Shown here one piece after another: positions 1 through 8,866 of a stretch of 64,000 nt of DNA. The position numbers were made by a program, and so were the translations under genes. Within the stretch, counting starts at the first letter, position 1. Every line of letters begins with the position of its first letter. The stretch covers positions 1,178,001-1,242,000 of the forward strand of contig NZ_CP101466.1 of assembly GCF_024362385.1 (NCBI RefSeq), in the 5' to 3' direction. The DNA comes from Arthrobacter sp. DNA4 (lineage in GTDB: Bacteria; Actinomycetota; Actinomycetes; Actinomycetales; Micrococcaceae). The notes under the pieces are model-generated. The model had not been told where the DNA came from. It saw nothing but the letters and a program-made list of their open reading frames with translations, and did not search any database.

Positions 1-1130
1 GCAATGAACTGCTCGAGCGTCGGTTTCTCCCCCCACCACTCAGCTGCCACGGCGTAGTAGTGCTCCGCTGCCTTTTGCATCCCCTGGTCGCCGACTTCGT
101 TGACCAGCGGCATCGCCAGACGGAATTCCTCCATGCACAGCAGGTACCAGAGGCGGTAGGCCTCCGCCAGGACAGGCAGTTCGATCTCTTCGACGAGGTA
201 CCCGACGTCGCTGAGGTAGCGGGCTGCCTGGTCCAGGGCGTGATTTACTTCCGGCGTTGGGGCTGCGACGCCCAGGTCCCGGACCAACCCCACCCGCATG
301 GGCCGCCGTGCATGCCGCGGCGCCCGGGCACCGGGGACGAAGGCAGGGTCCCGAGGGCTGAAGTCACTCAGTGCGGTCATGGCGAGGCGAACGTCCCCAA
401 CAGTCCGGGCCAGCGGGCCCTGCACAAGCATGCTCTGGACCGACAGGGATGCATCGACGTCGTCCGGGTGGTACGTCTGCGCAACCCGTCCCACGGTGGG
501 CCTGAGGCCGACAACCCCGCAGGCGTAGGCGGGGTACCGGACTGACCCACCGATGTCATTGCCGCCCGCGATCGGGACCATCCCCGATGCCACCGCAGAA
601 CTAGCGCCGCCGCTGGAACCTCCGGGGGTGCGGGAGGGATTCCACGGGTTGAGGGTGCGCCCGTGCAGGTCGTTGTTGGTGAACCAGCGGTAGGCAAAGG
701 CGGGGGAGTTGCTGCGGCCCAAGAGGATGGCCCCAGCGCGGCGCAGGCTCGCCACGTGCGGGCTGTCCTGATCCGCCATGGCGTGCTGGAACGCAGTAAC
801 GCCCTGGGTGGTGGCGTAGCCTGCCTGGTCGGAGTTCACCTTGATGGACACGGGGATCCCGTTCAGTGGTCCCAGCTCCTGCCCTGACGAGCGGGCGCGG
901 TCAGCCTCGTCGGCCGCTGCCAGGGCCTCGTCGGGGCGGACCTCAACCAACGCGTTTAGCTGGGGGTTGACTTCCTCGATCCGGCCAAGGCAGCTCTGCA
1001 CCACCTCACGGCTGGAAATGAGCCCCGTCGAAATCGCATTGCCCATTTCTGTCGCGCTCCACCGCCACAGCTGCTCTACGGACTCACCAACAATTGACTC
1101 CATGGCCATCGCAGTGTTCGTCGTGGTCAT
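1..1130 (-). CDS. Amidase-signature hydrolase, C-terminus outside window
   Basis: Amidase-signature enzymes hydrolyse carboxamides with a Ser-cisSer-Lys triad. About 376 codons are present and the frame runs off the left edge, so the C-terminus is missing. The triad is visible: Lys97 in PVSIK, the glycine/serine loop GGSSGG at about residues 170-175, and the nucleophile Ser196 in DIGGSVR. The ATG at 1128-1130 is preceded by AGGAG at a good distance. The gene reads leftwards, away from the regulator remnant at 1285-1582. The substrate cannot be told from sequence. GatA is less likely because no gatB or gatC is adjacent, but the left neighbour is not visible. Confidence 0.9.
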   Translation of the reverse strand, partial: MTTTNTAMAMESIVGESVEQLWRWSATEMGNAISTGLISSREVVQSCLGRIEEVNPQLNALVEVRPDEALAAADEADRARSSGQELGPLNGIPVSIKVNSDQAGYATTQGVTAFQHAMADQDSPHVASLRRAGAILLGRSNSPAFAYRWFTNNDLHGRTLNPWNPSRTPGGSSGGASSAVASGMVPIAGGNDIGGSVRYPAYACGVVGLRPTVGRVAQTYHPDDVDASLSVQSMLVQGPLARTVGDVRLAMTALSDFSPRDPAFVPGARAPRHARRPMRVGLVRDLGVAAPTPEVNHALDQAARYLSDVGYLVEEIELPVLAEAYRLWYLLCMEEFRLAMPLVNEVGDQGMQKAAEHYYAVAAEWWGEKPTLEQFI

Positions 1131-1284
1131 AAATGATCTCCTTTGATCCAAGCCGTAATCTCCGGCTGCTGAAACCAGTCAAACAGCGCGCAAGGGGACG
1201 ATCAATAGCTGACTGAGACAAGGAGTGGCGGTATTGATATGGGAGGAATATCTTTGAGGGCAGCCATCCACCTTCACATTCACG

Positions 1285-1582
1285 ATGTCCGGGGTCCGGG
1301 AACTGCTCCTGGCCCTGGCCCAGTCCGCGGCGAGCACCACCGCCGCTTTGATGCTGGCTGCGCTGCTCGGCCGCTCAAGCCCCGGCTGACGCGGATTGAG
1401 TCTGTTGAGCGGATGAGATTGCCAGGTGCCCGTCCCGACCCGGAACAACGGTGGCCGCGGCGGCGGTCGAACTGGAAATCAGCCGTGCCACGATCTACCG
1501 GCGCGTGGCCCGGCTGCGATCATCGGCCGAAGCAGCCCTGACCTTCGACCCTTGTCTGTGGCCTCCGCAAGGCCATTACTGA
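1285..1582 (+). pseudogene. Remnant of AcoR-like (Fis-type HTH) transcription activator
   Basis: No intact frame exists, but joined frames give the C-terminal end of an AcoR/NtrC-type regulator. There is a VRELLLALAQ stretch like the NVREL motif of the AAA lid, then IESVER, then after a shift VELEISRATIYRRVARLR, a classic Fis-type helix-turn-helix, ending at TGA 1580-1582. Adding one G near 1412 turns ERMRL into ERDEIA and restores the expected helix. A second shift lies near 1384. The N-terminal GAF and ATPase domains are absent. It probably once controlled a neighbouring catabolic gene such as the divergent amidase; that link is inference. Confidence 0.55.
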
Positions 1583-1633
1583 TGAAAGGAGCGGAATCCC
1601 GCCGCCCCACCTGCGCCCTGAGGGAGAAAGACT

Positions 1634-1924
1634 ATGTTCGCCAGAATCAGCACGTACAAGACCGGCCCCGAGACCCGCAGGGATAACCCCAGCGACGACG
1701 TCGTGAACAGCGTGCTCCAGCTCCCGGGCTGCAGAGGCGTCTACTACCTGAACGGGAAGGGGACGGACAACGCCCTGTCCATCACGCTCTGGGACACGGA
1801 GGACGCGATGGTGGCCAGCCGCCAGGCGGCCAGCAGGATCCGGGAGGAGAGCAGCCAGGCGGACAGAACCGAGATCGTCTCGGTGGAGGAATTCGAAGTG
1901 ACAGCCAGCAGCCTTAAGGCTTGA
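1634..1924 (+). CDS. Small dimeric alpha/beta-barrel (ABM-like) protein
   Basis: A 96-residue protein starting MFARISTYK, with GGGAGAAAG upstream as ribosome-binding site. Its order (beta strand, helix, then YYLNGKGTDNALSITLW and a helix that samples MVASRQAA) resembles the ferredoxin-like fold of antibiotic-biosynthesis monooxygenase (ABM) or YgiN-type domains. These form dimeric barrels and act as small monooxygenases or remain uncharacterised. No catalytic residue can be assigned. It stands alone between the regulator remnant and the deaminase pseudogene. Confidence 0.7.
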   Translation: MFARISTYKTGPETRRDNPSDDVVNSVLQLPGCRGVYYLNGKGTDNALSITLWDTEDAMVASRQAASRIREESSQADRTEIVSVEEFEVTASSLKA

Positions 1925-2009
1925 GCCGCCGTCATCCTTTCTGGCCTGCCTGGTTCAACCCGCCCGGCGCGCGCGGCTTTAGTGCAAAACTGCATGCAAC
2001 AATGACGTC

Positions 2010-2484
2010 ATGACTCACGAGCAGCCTCACTCCCTTGCGCCGGAACTGGACAGCGCCGACCTTCCCGCATTCGAAGCCGCCTATAACGCCGCGCAAAAAG
2101 GCCTGGCCGAAGGCGGCATCCCCATCGGGGCTTCGATCGCGCGGGGCGGCGTGGTGATTGCGAGCGGACACAACGAACGGGTCCAGAACGCGGATCCGAT
2201 CGCGCACGGGGAAATGTCCGCACTCCGCAGCGCGGCAGAGGAGCTACCGGGACACCACGCTGTACACCACCCTGGCACCGTGTGCCATGTGCGCCGGAAC
2301 CATCATCCAGTTCAAGATCCCCCGCGTGGTGGTGGGGGAGGCGAGGACGTTCGACGGCGAACTGGAGCTTTTGCGGTCACGCGGGGTCGAGGTGGTGGTG
2401 CTGGATGATCAGCGTTGCGTGGAAATGATGCACACGTTCCAGACTGACAACCCGGAGCTGTGGGCGGAGGACATCGCCGAGTAG
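2010..2484 (+). pseudogene. Cytosine/nucleoside deaminase, frameshifted
   Basis: A zinc-dependent deaminase of the yeast FCY1 type, read in two frames. The first frame from ATG 2010 gives the N-terminal half with the zinc motif HGE (IAHGEMSAL). After a shift at about 2233-2240 the second frame continues SYRDTTLYTTLAPCAMCAG, which supplies PCxxC, then IPRVVVGEARTFDG and the C-terminus ending AEDIAE at 2484. The family deaminates cytosine to uracil or related bases in pyrimidine salvage. All motif residues survive, so a two-base loss or one-base gain alone breaks the gene. That may be a sequencing error. No strong ribosome-binding site precedes ATG 2010. Confidence 0.75.
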
Positions 2485-2587
2485 TGTCGGTCCGGTGGTG
2501 CGATACTCGACCGCTGGCGGAGCTGGGTAGGGCGAGGCCCGGGTTCCTCTGATTTTGAGGGCCCGGGCCTTAGCGAATATGGAGGGG

Positions 2588-3075
2588 CTATTTGAGGACT
2601 TCGCATACGTTGACGGCCTTGCCAGCACTTGCGTCGACGGAGATCACGGTGTTGTTTACGGGGTTGTCAACGGTCAGGACCACCCTGCCGGTATAAACAA
2701 ATGCTCCGGGTCCGGTGGCGTCCCCCGAGAAAAAGACAAAACCGTTGTGCGGGTCAGGGTAAGCGTATATGTGCCATCTGGCTGCTTGACATACCTGCCC
2801 ACTGAACCGGACGTGTTGACCGTATACGTTTTACCCGTGCTTTGATTGGACCAGGTGAGGATTACACCGCTGCCGATTTTGTAGAGATTGCCGTTGGCAA
2901 ATTCAATCTCTCTGATCGTGCCGCCGCTGGCAGAGAGACCAAGGTCAAACGTCTTGCAGGAGTCTTGGGCGGAGATCACCACAGTATCTGGGGCCGCCAC
3001 CGCTGGGGAAGCCGCCATAAACAGTGCTCCCGTTGCAGCCAAAGGCACGTACCAGCGGGACTTTTTTCCTAGCAT
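2588..3075 (-). pseudogene. Small secreted protein, frameshifted in a T run
   Basis: Starts at ATG 3073-3075 with GAGGAG upstream. It has a clear Sec signal peptide, MLGKKSRWYVPLAATGALF followed by MAASPAVAA, and a beta-rich mature part with one early Cys (DSCKTF). The frame closes early near 2674, but adding one base to the run of five T (minus strand, 2730-2734) restores SFFSGDATGPGAFVYTG and continues to TAG at 2588-2590 with a second Cys (NVCEVLK). The restored product is about 162 residues and resembles small secreted proteins of actinobacteria with unknown function. The site is a homopolymer, so sequencing error or slippage is possible. Confidence 0.65.
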
Positions 3076-3340
3076 CTGAATCTCCTCATTTTTGCGTCCA
3101 GACGCATCACCCTAGGGGCGGAGACCATGCGGGGTAAATCAGCACGGGCGAGCCCTGACGGCGGCGAGTGTGCCGCCCGCAAAGGGCCGGATCTGCTGTC
3201 TTCTGGCCCGTCAGCCGATCGTACTGGCCCATGTTTGGTTTAGGGCGAGTAATTGATACGCACGTTTAGAAGTAGGGGGGTACCCGGGTACTTAACCCCG
3301 AATGGTAGTCCGCTCTCCGAAAACTCAACCGCCTTAGGCA

Positions 3341-3643
3341 TTAAGGGCGAATGGGTGTCGCCGCGTCATTTCCGAGCACCGTTGTCCACGGGCTGGCGGT
3401 CCACGCTGTCACGACGCCGTTGATGACGTAGGGGTCGGCGGCTGCGAAAGCTTTTGCTGCCTCAAGCGGGTTCTCGCCGGTGAAGATCAGCAACCCTTTG
3501 AAGGGTCCTTCACCAATTGCACCGCCGAGCAGGAGCTCGCCGCGTTCGACTGCTTCCCACCCCGCCCGGAGGTGGTCTGCGCGGTACTGTTCGCGGGACT
3601 CGAGGTAGTCGTCAGCGTAGGTGTATTCGAGCACGGCGTGCAT
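3341..3643 (-). CDS. YciI-like protein
   Basis: A 100-residue YCII-related protein. It has the family's His in RADHLRAG and the Asp in AAADPYV, which together form the presumed active-site pair, and the LLIFTGEN strand. The family has a ferredoxin-like dimeric fold; its role is usually unknown, though relatives act as small dehydratases or are fused to sigma factors. ATG 3641-3643 has GGAG close upstream. It lies 59 bases downstream of the DeoR gene on the same strand and may be the last gene of that operon. The 265 bases to its left (3076-3340) hold no gene. Confidence 0.85.
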   Translation of the reverse strand: MHAVLEYTYADDYLESREQYRADHLRAGWEAVERGELLLGGAIGEGPFKGLLIFTGENPLEAAKAFAAADPYVINGVVTAWTASPWTTVLGNDAATPIRP

Positions 3644-3702
3644 GGGGGCTCCGTTCAGGCTAAGGGCTTCATTCCTTGTAGCAGCAGCGTACCCAGCCGG
3701 GC

Positions 3703-4476
3703 CTACCCAGAAACCGCCGCCACCTCAACCTGTACCCCCGCGTCCCGGAACTTTTGCACCTGCGCGGGGTCGGCGCCGTCGTCCGTCACCAACGTCCAGG
3801 GCAAAGCCAGGCGGGCCCACGCGTGGAATGGCCGAAGCCCGAGTTTGGACGAGTCCGCCAAAACATAAACGGAACGCCCCCGCCGGGCCATGAGCTCCTT
3901 GAGCCGGGTCTGGGCGTGGTCGGCCTCGCAGATGCCGTCCTCGGCGGTGACGGCGTCGGCGCCCAGGAACACCCGGTCAAAGCTCATCCGCTCCAGCGCC
4001 GCCTCGGCCAGCGGCCCCACGAAACTCTGCGACACACCCCGGAGCCGGCCGCCCAGGCAGTCCACGTCGATGCCCTCGGAATCGGCCAGCTCCTGCAAGG
4101 TATTCAGACCAGGCGTCGTCACAGACAACCGATCAAAACCGCGCAGCTCGTGCGCCAGCGCACCCGCCGTGGAACCGGCGTCGAGCAGGATGCTCTCCCC
4201 GGGCTGGATCACCGACGCCGCCCAGCGGGCGATCGCATGCTTCTGCTCGAACGCCTCGCCGGTGCGCTGCCGCAGCGACGCCTCCGGGTGCGCGCCCATG
4301 GCCATCGCCCCGCCGTACGTCCGGGCCAGCCTGCCCTGCGAATTCAGCAGCGCAAGGTCGCGGCGGATGGTGGACGCGGTCACCTCGAACTTGGCGGAGA
4401 GCTCCTCCACGGAGGCCAGGCCGGTGGTTACGGCAAGGTGGTAGATCTCCTCGCGCCGCGCGTTTGCGCTGAGCAT
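3703..4476 (-). CDS. DeoR/GlpR-family repressor
   Basis: 257 residues. An N-terminal winged helix (EELSAKFEVTASTIRRDL, then LARTYGGA) is followed by the DeoR sensor domain with the phosphosugar-loop sequence DAGSTAGALAHEL. I chose ATG 4474-4476 because GGAAGGAGA precedes it; the frame is open further upstream but that part looks non-coding. The gene follows kdgT, the DUF1537 kinase and pdxA2 on the same strand and most likely represses them, releasing when a phosphorylated four-carbon acid or its product accumulates. Its likely target is the palindrome pair at 7864-7902. Regulator and target are inferred from context. Confidence 0.88.
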   Translation of the reverse strand: MLSANARREEIYHLAVTTGLASVEELSAKFEVTASTIRRDLALLNSQGRLARTYGGAMAMGAHPEASLRQRTGEAFEQKHAIARWAASVIQPGESILLDAGSTAGALAHELRGFDRLSVTTPGLNTLQELADSEGIDVDCLGGRLRGVSQSFVGPLAEAALERMSFDRVFLGADAVTAEDGICEADHAQTRLKELMARRGRSVYVLADSSKLGLRPFHAWARLALPWTLVTDDGADPAQVQKFRDAGVQVEVAAVSG

Positions 4477-4544
4477 TCCCGGTCTCCTTCCCGTGGGCAT
4501 GGCGGTGGCAGTGCTACCCATGCTAGTGCTCGGCAGGGACGGCA

Positions 4545-4578
4545 ACGGCCGGTCAACGCTTGCACGATGACCGGCCGT
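4545..4578. repeat. 11-bp inverted repeat between pdxA2 and deoR
   Basis: ACGGCCGGTCA and its exact complement TGACCGGCCGT are separated by 12 bases. The hairpin sits in the 118-base gap after pdxA2 and before deoR on the minus strand. No U-rich tract follows, so it may be an attenuating or mRNA-stabilising hairpin that lowers deoR expression, or an operator. Confidence 0.6.
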
Positions 4579-4594
4579 CCTGTTCGTGCAGGAG

Positions 4595-5599
4595 CTAGAG
4601 GGCTTCGTCCCGTGTCGGTGCCAGGTCAACAGCTTGCCGCAGGGCCTCGAGCAGCGACTCGTGGTCCGCAATGTTCTTGCCGGCGATGTCAAAGGCCGTG
4701 CCGTGGTCAACAGACGTCCGCACCACGGGGAGGCCCACGGTGATGTTCACACCGTTCTCCAGGCCCAGGACCTTCACGGGGCCGTGGCCCTGGTCGTGGT
4801 ACTGGGCCACCACCAGGTCGAAGTCGCCGCGGCCGGCCAGGAAGAACAGGGTGTCAGCCGGGAGCGGGCCGAAGGCGTTGATGCCGTCCGCCTGCGCTTT
4901 CTCGATGCCCGGCTGGATCTTCTCTGCCTCCTCGCCGTAGCCGAACAGCCCGTTCTCGCCGGCGTGCGGATTGATGGCGCACACGGCGATCCGTGGGTTC
5001 TCGATGCCGGAGGTACGCAGCAGCTCATAGCCGCGCTTGATGGTCCGGTAAACCAGGTCGCCGTTGATCCTGGCGATGGCGTCGATAAGCCCGATGTGGG
5101 TGGTCACGTGGATGACGCGCATCTTCGGCGCCGTCAGCATCATGGACACTTCCTCGGTGCCGGTCAGTTCGGCGAGGAGTTCGGTGTGGCCGGGGAACTT
5201 ATGCCCGGCCGCGTGCAGGGCCGCCTTGTTCAGCGGGCCGGTGCAGATGGCGTCCACCTGGCGGTCCATCGCCAGCTGCACGGCCTTTTCGATGAAGAGG
5301 TACGAACCGTGCCCGGCCGCGGCGGACAGCTCGCCCCAGGCGAGGTCCTCCGGAATGCAGTCGATATCGAGCACGTCGATGGTGCCTTCCTCGAACAGCG
5401 CCTCCGACGGTTCCGCTACCTTCCGCAGGGCCAGCGGGCTGGCGACGATGTCCGCGGCGAGCTGCAGCCGGCGGAGATCGCCGATGACCAGCATCCGTGC
5501 CTTGGACCGGAGTTCGCTGTCCGCCAAGGCCTTGACGATGATTTCCGGGCCAATGCCGGCGGCGTCACCCATGGTGATGGCTACGATCGGGCGTCCCAT
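4595..5599 (-). CDS. pdxA2: PdxA2-type four-carbon acid 4-phosphate dehydrogenase
   Basis: 334 residues, full length for the PdxA family: [19 protein letters not shown] at the N-terminus, GPLNKAALHAAGHKFPGHTE in the middle and YHDQGHGPVKVLG near the C-terminus supply the metal and substrate histidines. PdxA itself makes the vitamin B6 precursor, but PdxA2 paralogues beside DUF1537 kinases oxidise and decarboxylate D-threonate or D-erythronate 4-phosphate to dihydroxyacetone phosphate. Here the start shares one base with the kinase stop (TAATG), so the two are translationally coupled. Context therefore favours sugar-acid catabolism over B6 synthesis. Confidence 0.9.
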   Translation of the reverse strand: MGRPIVAITMGDAAGIGPEIIVKALADSELRSKARMLVIGDLRRLQLAADIVASPLALRKVAEPSEALFEEGTIDVLDIDCIPEDLAWGELSAAAGHGSYLFIEKAVQLAMDRQVDAICTGPLNKAALHAAGHKFPGHTELLAELTGTEEVSMMLTAPKMRVIHVTTHIGLIDAIARINGDLVYRTIKRGYELLRTSGIENPRIAVCAINPHAGENGLFGYGEEAEKIQPGIEKAQADGINAFGPLPADTLFFLAGRGDFDLVVAQYHDQGHGPVKVLGLENGVNITVGLPVVRTSVDHGTAFDIAGKNIADHESLLEALRQAVDLAPTRDEAL

Positions 5600-6798
5600 T
5601 ACTTGGTACTCATTTCAGTCGTTGTGCTAGAGAAAAACTGTGTGGTCCTGGCCAGCGTGCCGGCATCGCCGAAGGCACCGGCCTTAGTGACCAGGAGGGG
5701 GAGGGGCTCCGGCAGCAGGCTCATCACGACGCCGGGCTCCACCTCGCCCAGGACGGTGAAGCTGCCGGCGCCGAGCGCCTTCAGCACCGCCGTCGCCGTT
5801 TCACCGCCCGTCAGGACCAGCGCCTCGCAGTTTCCGATGCCGGCGGCAGTGGCGCGTGCCAGCGCTTCGGCCACGACCAGCGCCTGCGACTTGTCCACGG
5901 CACCCATCGGATCCGGCGTCAGTACGACGTCGGTCCGCAGCATCGCGGCAGCCACCTTCCGGGCTACCGCCGGGTGCTCGAGCGCCCCGTGGTCCAGCGT
6001 GATGTGCTCGGCGCCCGCGGCGACAAGGGCCTCGGTCTGCTGCCGGGCGAGGCCGGAATAGCTGCCGATCACGGTCAGGGTCCGCTTCACGTGACGCGCT
6101 TGCTCCCGAAGAACATCGCGTCCTTCTCCACGAGGGGCAACGTGCCCGGCCAGTCCGCCGGAACCCACCAGGAGAGTGGGGAAGTCCAGCAGGGCCGCCG
6201 CGGCGGCAACCCGACTGAGGTCATCGTCAGAAACAGCGTCAAGTACGACGGCGTAAGTCCCGCGTTCCTGCACGTCGCGCAGGTGCGCGGCCAGGTCCTC
6301 CGGGGTGCGGTGCGCCTCCCGGCCCACCAGTTCAGTCGAAAGACCTCCGGCGGCAAGCGCTGCCGCCACGTCGCCGTCGAACCTTCCCTGTGCGGTCTGC
6401 GCACCGTTGACGTGGACGATGCCACCCACGGTGGTCCTTCCCGTGGCCGGAAAGGCAGGGGCCACCAATGCCATACCCCTGACGCCACTGACGGCAGCCA
6501 GCGCTGCGGCAACCTCGGCACCGACGTTGCCGCGGAGCAGCGAGTCGATCTTCTTGAAGATCTGCCGGTCCTGTTCCATCGCCCGTGCCACGGCCGCGGT
6601 GACGGCGGCTGCTGCATCTTCCGCTGAAAGGTAGCGGCTCTCGGTGTTGACCGACAGGATGTCCGCTTCCGGCCAGGACGAGTCCAGGTCGAGGATCACG
6701 GAACTGCTGTGGGTGGGTCCGTAGGCTGCGGCCGCATCTGCCGCTCCCGTCAGGTCGTCGGCGATAATGGCCCAGCGCTTGGCTGCGGTGGTGTTCAT
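5599..6798 (-). CDS. Four-carbon acid sugar kinase (DUF1537)
   Basis: 399 residues with both halves of the family: N-terminal [11 protein letters not shown] and [11 protein letters not shown]-terminal [17 protein letters not shown] and VTKAGAFGD, which bind ATP. DUF1537 enzymes phosphorylate D-threonate, D-erythronate or 3-oxo-tetronates at C4. The start overlaps the kdgT stop by four bases (ATGA) and its own stop overlaps pdxA2, a tight kinase-dehydrogenase pair. A DtnK-like D-threonate kinase is the best guess, as no aldolase or isomerase of the oxo-tetronate route is adjacent. Substrate choice between threonate and erythronate is open. Confidence 0.9.
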   Translation of the reverse strand: MNTTAAKRWAIIADDLTGAADAAAAYGPTHSSSVILDLDSSWPEADILSVNTESRYLSAEDAAAAVTAAVARAMEQDRQIFKKIDSLLRGNVGAEVAAALAAVSGVRGMALVAPAFPATGRTTVGGIVHVNGAQTAQGRFDGDVAAALAAGGLSTELVGREAHRTPEDLAAHLRDVQERGTYAVVLDAVSDDDLSRVAAAAALLDFPTLLVGSGGLAGHVAPRGEGRDVLREQARHVKRTLTVIGSYSGLARQQTEALVAAGAEHITLDHGALEHPAVARKVAAAMLRTDVVLTPDPMGAVDKSQALVVAEALARATAAGIGNCEALVLTGGETATAVLKALGAGSFTVLGEVEPGVVMSLLPEPLPLLVTKAGAFGDAGTLARTTQFFSSTTTEMSTK

Positions 6799-7784
6799 AC
6801 TGCTGGGGTTACCTCGCGGGTTTCCACGGGCTGCTTGGCTTTCAGGCGCTTAGCGTACCAAGCGACCATGAGGGGGCAGCCGATGGCGGTGACCACCACG
6901 GAGGCTGCCACCAGAACCGTGGCGGGACCCGCCGCGGCGGAGTAGGCCGGGTTGGCTGCGGCCACCAGCATGGGGACGGTGGCTGCGTTGCCTGCGGTGG
7001 TGGCTGCCGCGAGGCCGGCGATGCCGGAGCCGCCGGTCAGCTTGTCCGCGAAGAAGAGCACGGCGCCGCCGCCGATCAGCACGAACAGGCCCAGGGCCAC
7101 ACCGAGCAGTCCTGCGTTAAGCACCTGGCCCAGGTTCAGGCCGAAGCCGAGGGCCAGGGCGAAGAACGGAATCAGCACCGGGGCCGCGGAGGAAAGGAAC
7201 TTGCGCATCGCCGGGTCCAGGGCACCCAGGATGGCACCGAGGAGCAGGGGGATGATGGCACCCACCAGGGCCTGCCACGGGAAAGCTGACAAACCTGCGA
7301 CGCCGAGCGTCACCATGGTCAGGAACGGGCCGGATTCCAGCGTCATCACTGAGTAGGCCGCAACGTCCTTGGGCTTGCCGTACTGGCCCATCAGGGCCAT
7401 GTACATGCCGCCGTTGGTGTCGTTGAGCGCGGCCAGGATGGCCAGGACGGACAGGCCCGAGAGCAGGCCGCCGTCGATGGGAAGTTCACCCATGAACCGG
7501 CCGGCAATGACGCCGATGATGATGGCGAACAGGACCTTGCTGCCGAACAGGACGCCGCCCTTTTTCAGGATGTACGGGGTGGCCTTGATGTCGATGCTCG
7601 CGCCCATGCAGACGTAGAACACCGCGAGGATGGTGGTGCCGCCGGTGAAGAGCGCGCCCGTGAAGGAGCCGAAGAACTTGGCGGAATCCGGAGCGAAGGT
7701 GCCAAGAATGGCGCCGATGAGCAGGGGAATCAGCATCATGCCGCCAGGAACCTTTTCCATGGTGGCCTTGATTGGGACAGACAT
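6795..7784 (-). CDS. KdgT-family sugar-acid permease
   Basis: 329 residues and about ten hydrophobic segments. The sequences [20 protein letters not shown] and [18 protein letters not shown] are typical of the 2-keto-3-deoxygluconate:H+ symporter family KdgT. It opens the operon, with GAGG seven bases before ATG 7782-7784. As the only carrier in a threonate/erythronate-type cluster it probably imports the four-carbon acid rather than ketodeoxygluconate; that is inference from neighbours. The promoter region upstream holds the operator described at 7864-7902. Confidence 0.9.
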   Translation of the reverse strand: MSVPIKATMEKVPGGMMLIPLLIGAILGTFAPDSAKFFGSFTGALFTGGTTILAVFYVCMGASIDIKATPYILKKGGVLFGSKVLFAIIIGVIAGRFMGELPIDGGLLSGLSVLAILAALNDTNGGMYMALMGQYGKPKDVAAYSVMTLESGPFLTMVTLGVAGLSAFPWQALVGAIIPLLLGAILGALDPAMRKFLSSAAPVLIPFFALALGFGLNLGQVLNAGLLGVALGLFVLIGGGAVLFFADKLTGGSGIAGLAAATTAGNAATVPMLVAAANPAYSAAAGPATVLVAASVVVTAIGCPLMVAWYAKRLKAKQPVETREVTPAV

Positions 7785-7863
7785 AAAGCAACCTCATTGT
7801 TGTCTGGGGGAGAGGGGAGGTCGGGCTGCAGGCCCGAAGCATGATGTAGATCATAGCCACTGC

Positions 7864-7902
7864 TGCGCGATTGGCGCAAGACATATTGCGCGAAACGCGC
7901 AA
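7864..7902 (-). promoter_or_regulatory. Tandem palindromic operator upstream of kdgT operon
   Basis: Two palindromes with equal five-base spacers lie side by side: TGCGC-GATTG-GCGCA (7864-7878) and TTGCGC-GAAAC-GCGCAA (7886-7902), centres 23 bases apart. They sit 80-118 bases before the kdgT start and about 70 bases before the divergent DUF3841 gene. Paired half-sites one to two helical turns apart suit the tetrameric DeoR-type regulator encoded at the end of the operon. Confidence 0.6.
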
Positions 7903-7971
7903 GAGTGGCGGTAGCCACGCACCCGACCTGCCGCCGTCGTCATTGTCAGTGGCAGGCCTTACCCTCGGCCT

Positions 7972-8637
7972 GTGTCAAACTTTCCCGTTACCCGTGCCCG
8001 CGCGGACCGCGCAGTTCCCGCGGGCCGCGTCGGCTACGACCTGAACGACGACCGCCTCCTGCTGCGCACGTTCCAGCCTGAAGGGGTTCTGGAGGAGCTC
8101 CTTACCACCGGGCAACTCATCCCGGATCCGAGCCGGGCGGAGCCGCTGTTCGCCGATGCCTACGACTGGATGCTCCGGCAGATGGACCGCCGCCTTCCCA
8201 CCGGCGGCGACGGGGCCCTTTGGTTCTGGGCGCGCATTACCCGTGAGTACCTGGTTGACAGCTGCAGGCAGCACCGCGGCGACGTTCTGCTGACCTGCCG
8301 GATCCCGCGGGAACGGGTTCTGATGTCCCACTTCTCGGACTGGCACCGCGCCCTGGGCGGCACACCTCACGTGCCGGAATTGCCGGGCGAGAGCGACGAT
8401 GACTATGGCGCGCGGCTGGACCGGATCTGGGACGAACTCAACGAGCGCAAGCGGGCGGCCGGTGTGCTTGGCAAGGGGTTCCGGGACTGGCCCGAGGATC
8501 TGCGCAGGGATCTCGAGCGGAGCTGGGAGCAGTTCCTCGACCCGTCAACCTACGGCAGGTGGGACACCGTGCAGGCAACGGCGCATGCTCTGTACGCCGA
8601 AGACGTGGTAGGCGCTGTGCGACTGGACCCGCGATAG
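7972..8637 (+). CDS. DUF3841 protein
   Basis: 221 residues from a GTG start. LLRTFQPEGVLEELLTTGQL, YDWMLRQM, LWFWARI, LLTCRIPRERVLMSHFSDWH and ERSWEQFLD match the pattern of DUF3841, a cytoplasmic domain of about 190 residues with no known activity. The start is near a possible promoter shared with the divergent kdgT operon, but the two are not obviously related in function. No clear ribosome-binding site is seen before the GTG, so the mRNA may have a very short leader. Confidence 0.8.
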   Translation: MSNFPVTRARADRAVPAGRVGYDLNDDRLLLRTFQPEGVLEELLTTGQLIPDPSRAEPLFADAYDWMLRQMDRRLPTGGDGALWFWARITREYLVDSCRQHRGDVLLTCRIPRERVLMSHFSDWHRALGGTPHVPELPGESDDDYGARLDRIWDELNERKRAAGVLGKGFRDWPEDLRRDLERSWEQFLDPSTYGRWDTVQATAHALYAEDVVGAVRLDPR

Positions 8638-8788
8638 GAGCCCGTCGGGTGCGGGAGTTCCCGGGGCCTGCCTGAGTGCCCGCCGCGGGAAGGCTGGCAT
8701 CGGGCGCGACTGTAGACCCGCCGCGGGAAGTGGGTCGCTGCTGCCACCCGACCGCGCGGACCGCCAGCTCCGCGGGAGCCCCCGAAAT

Positions 8789-8844
8789 CGCCGGAACGGT
8801 GCCGGGACGCCGGAACGGAGCGGCGATCCGGCACCGTTCCGGCG
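8789..8844. repeat. Perfect 17-bp inverted repeat in lipase leader
   Basis: CGCCGGAACGGTGCCGG (8789-8805) is followed after 22 bases by its exact complement (8828-8844). The loop holds a third copy of CGCCGGAACGG at 8809. It could be the terminator of the DUF3841 gene, but it lies 150 bases past the stop with no T tract. Two 14-base direct repeats (8679-8692 and 8717-8730) lie between. I see no gene in 8638-9134. Confidence 0.7.
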
Positions 8845-8866
8845 TCTTCGGCGTCGCCGGCGAAAC

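Noticed and set aside
3280..3291. Palindrome GTACCCGGGTAC considered as a NarL-type site
   Set aside because: A 12-base palindrome is expected by chance at this composition and no promoter elements stand in a clear relation to it.
4586..6061. Long plus-strand frame opposite pdxA2 and the kinase
   Set aside because: Lies across two well-recognised overlapping genes and has no protein-like composition.
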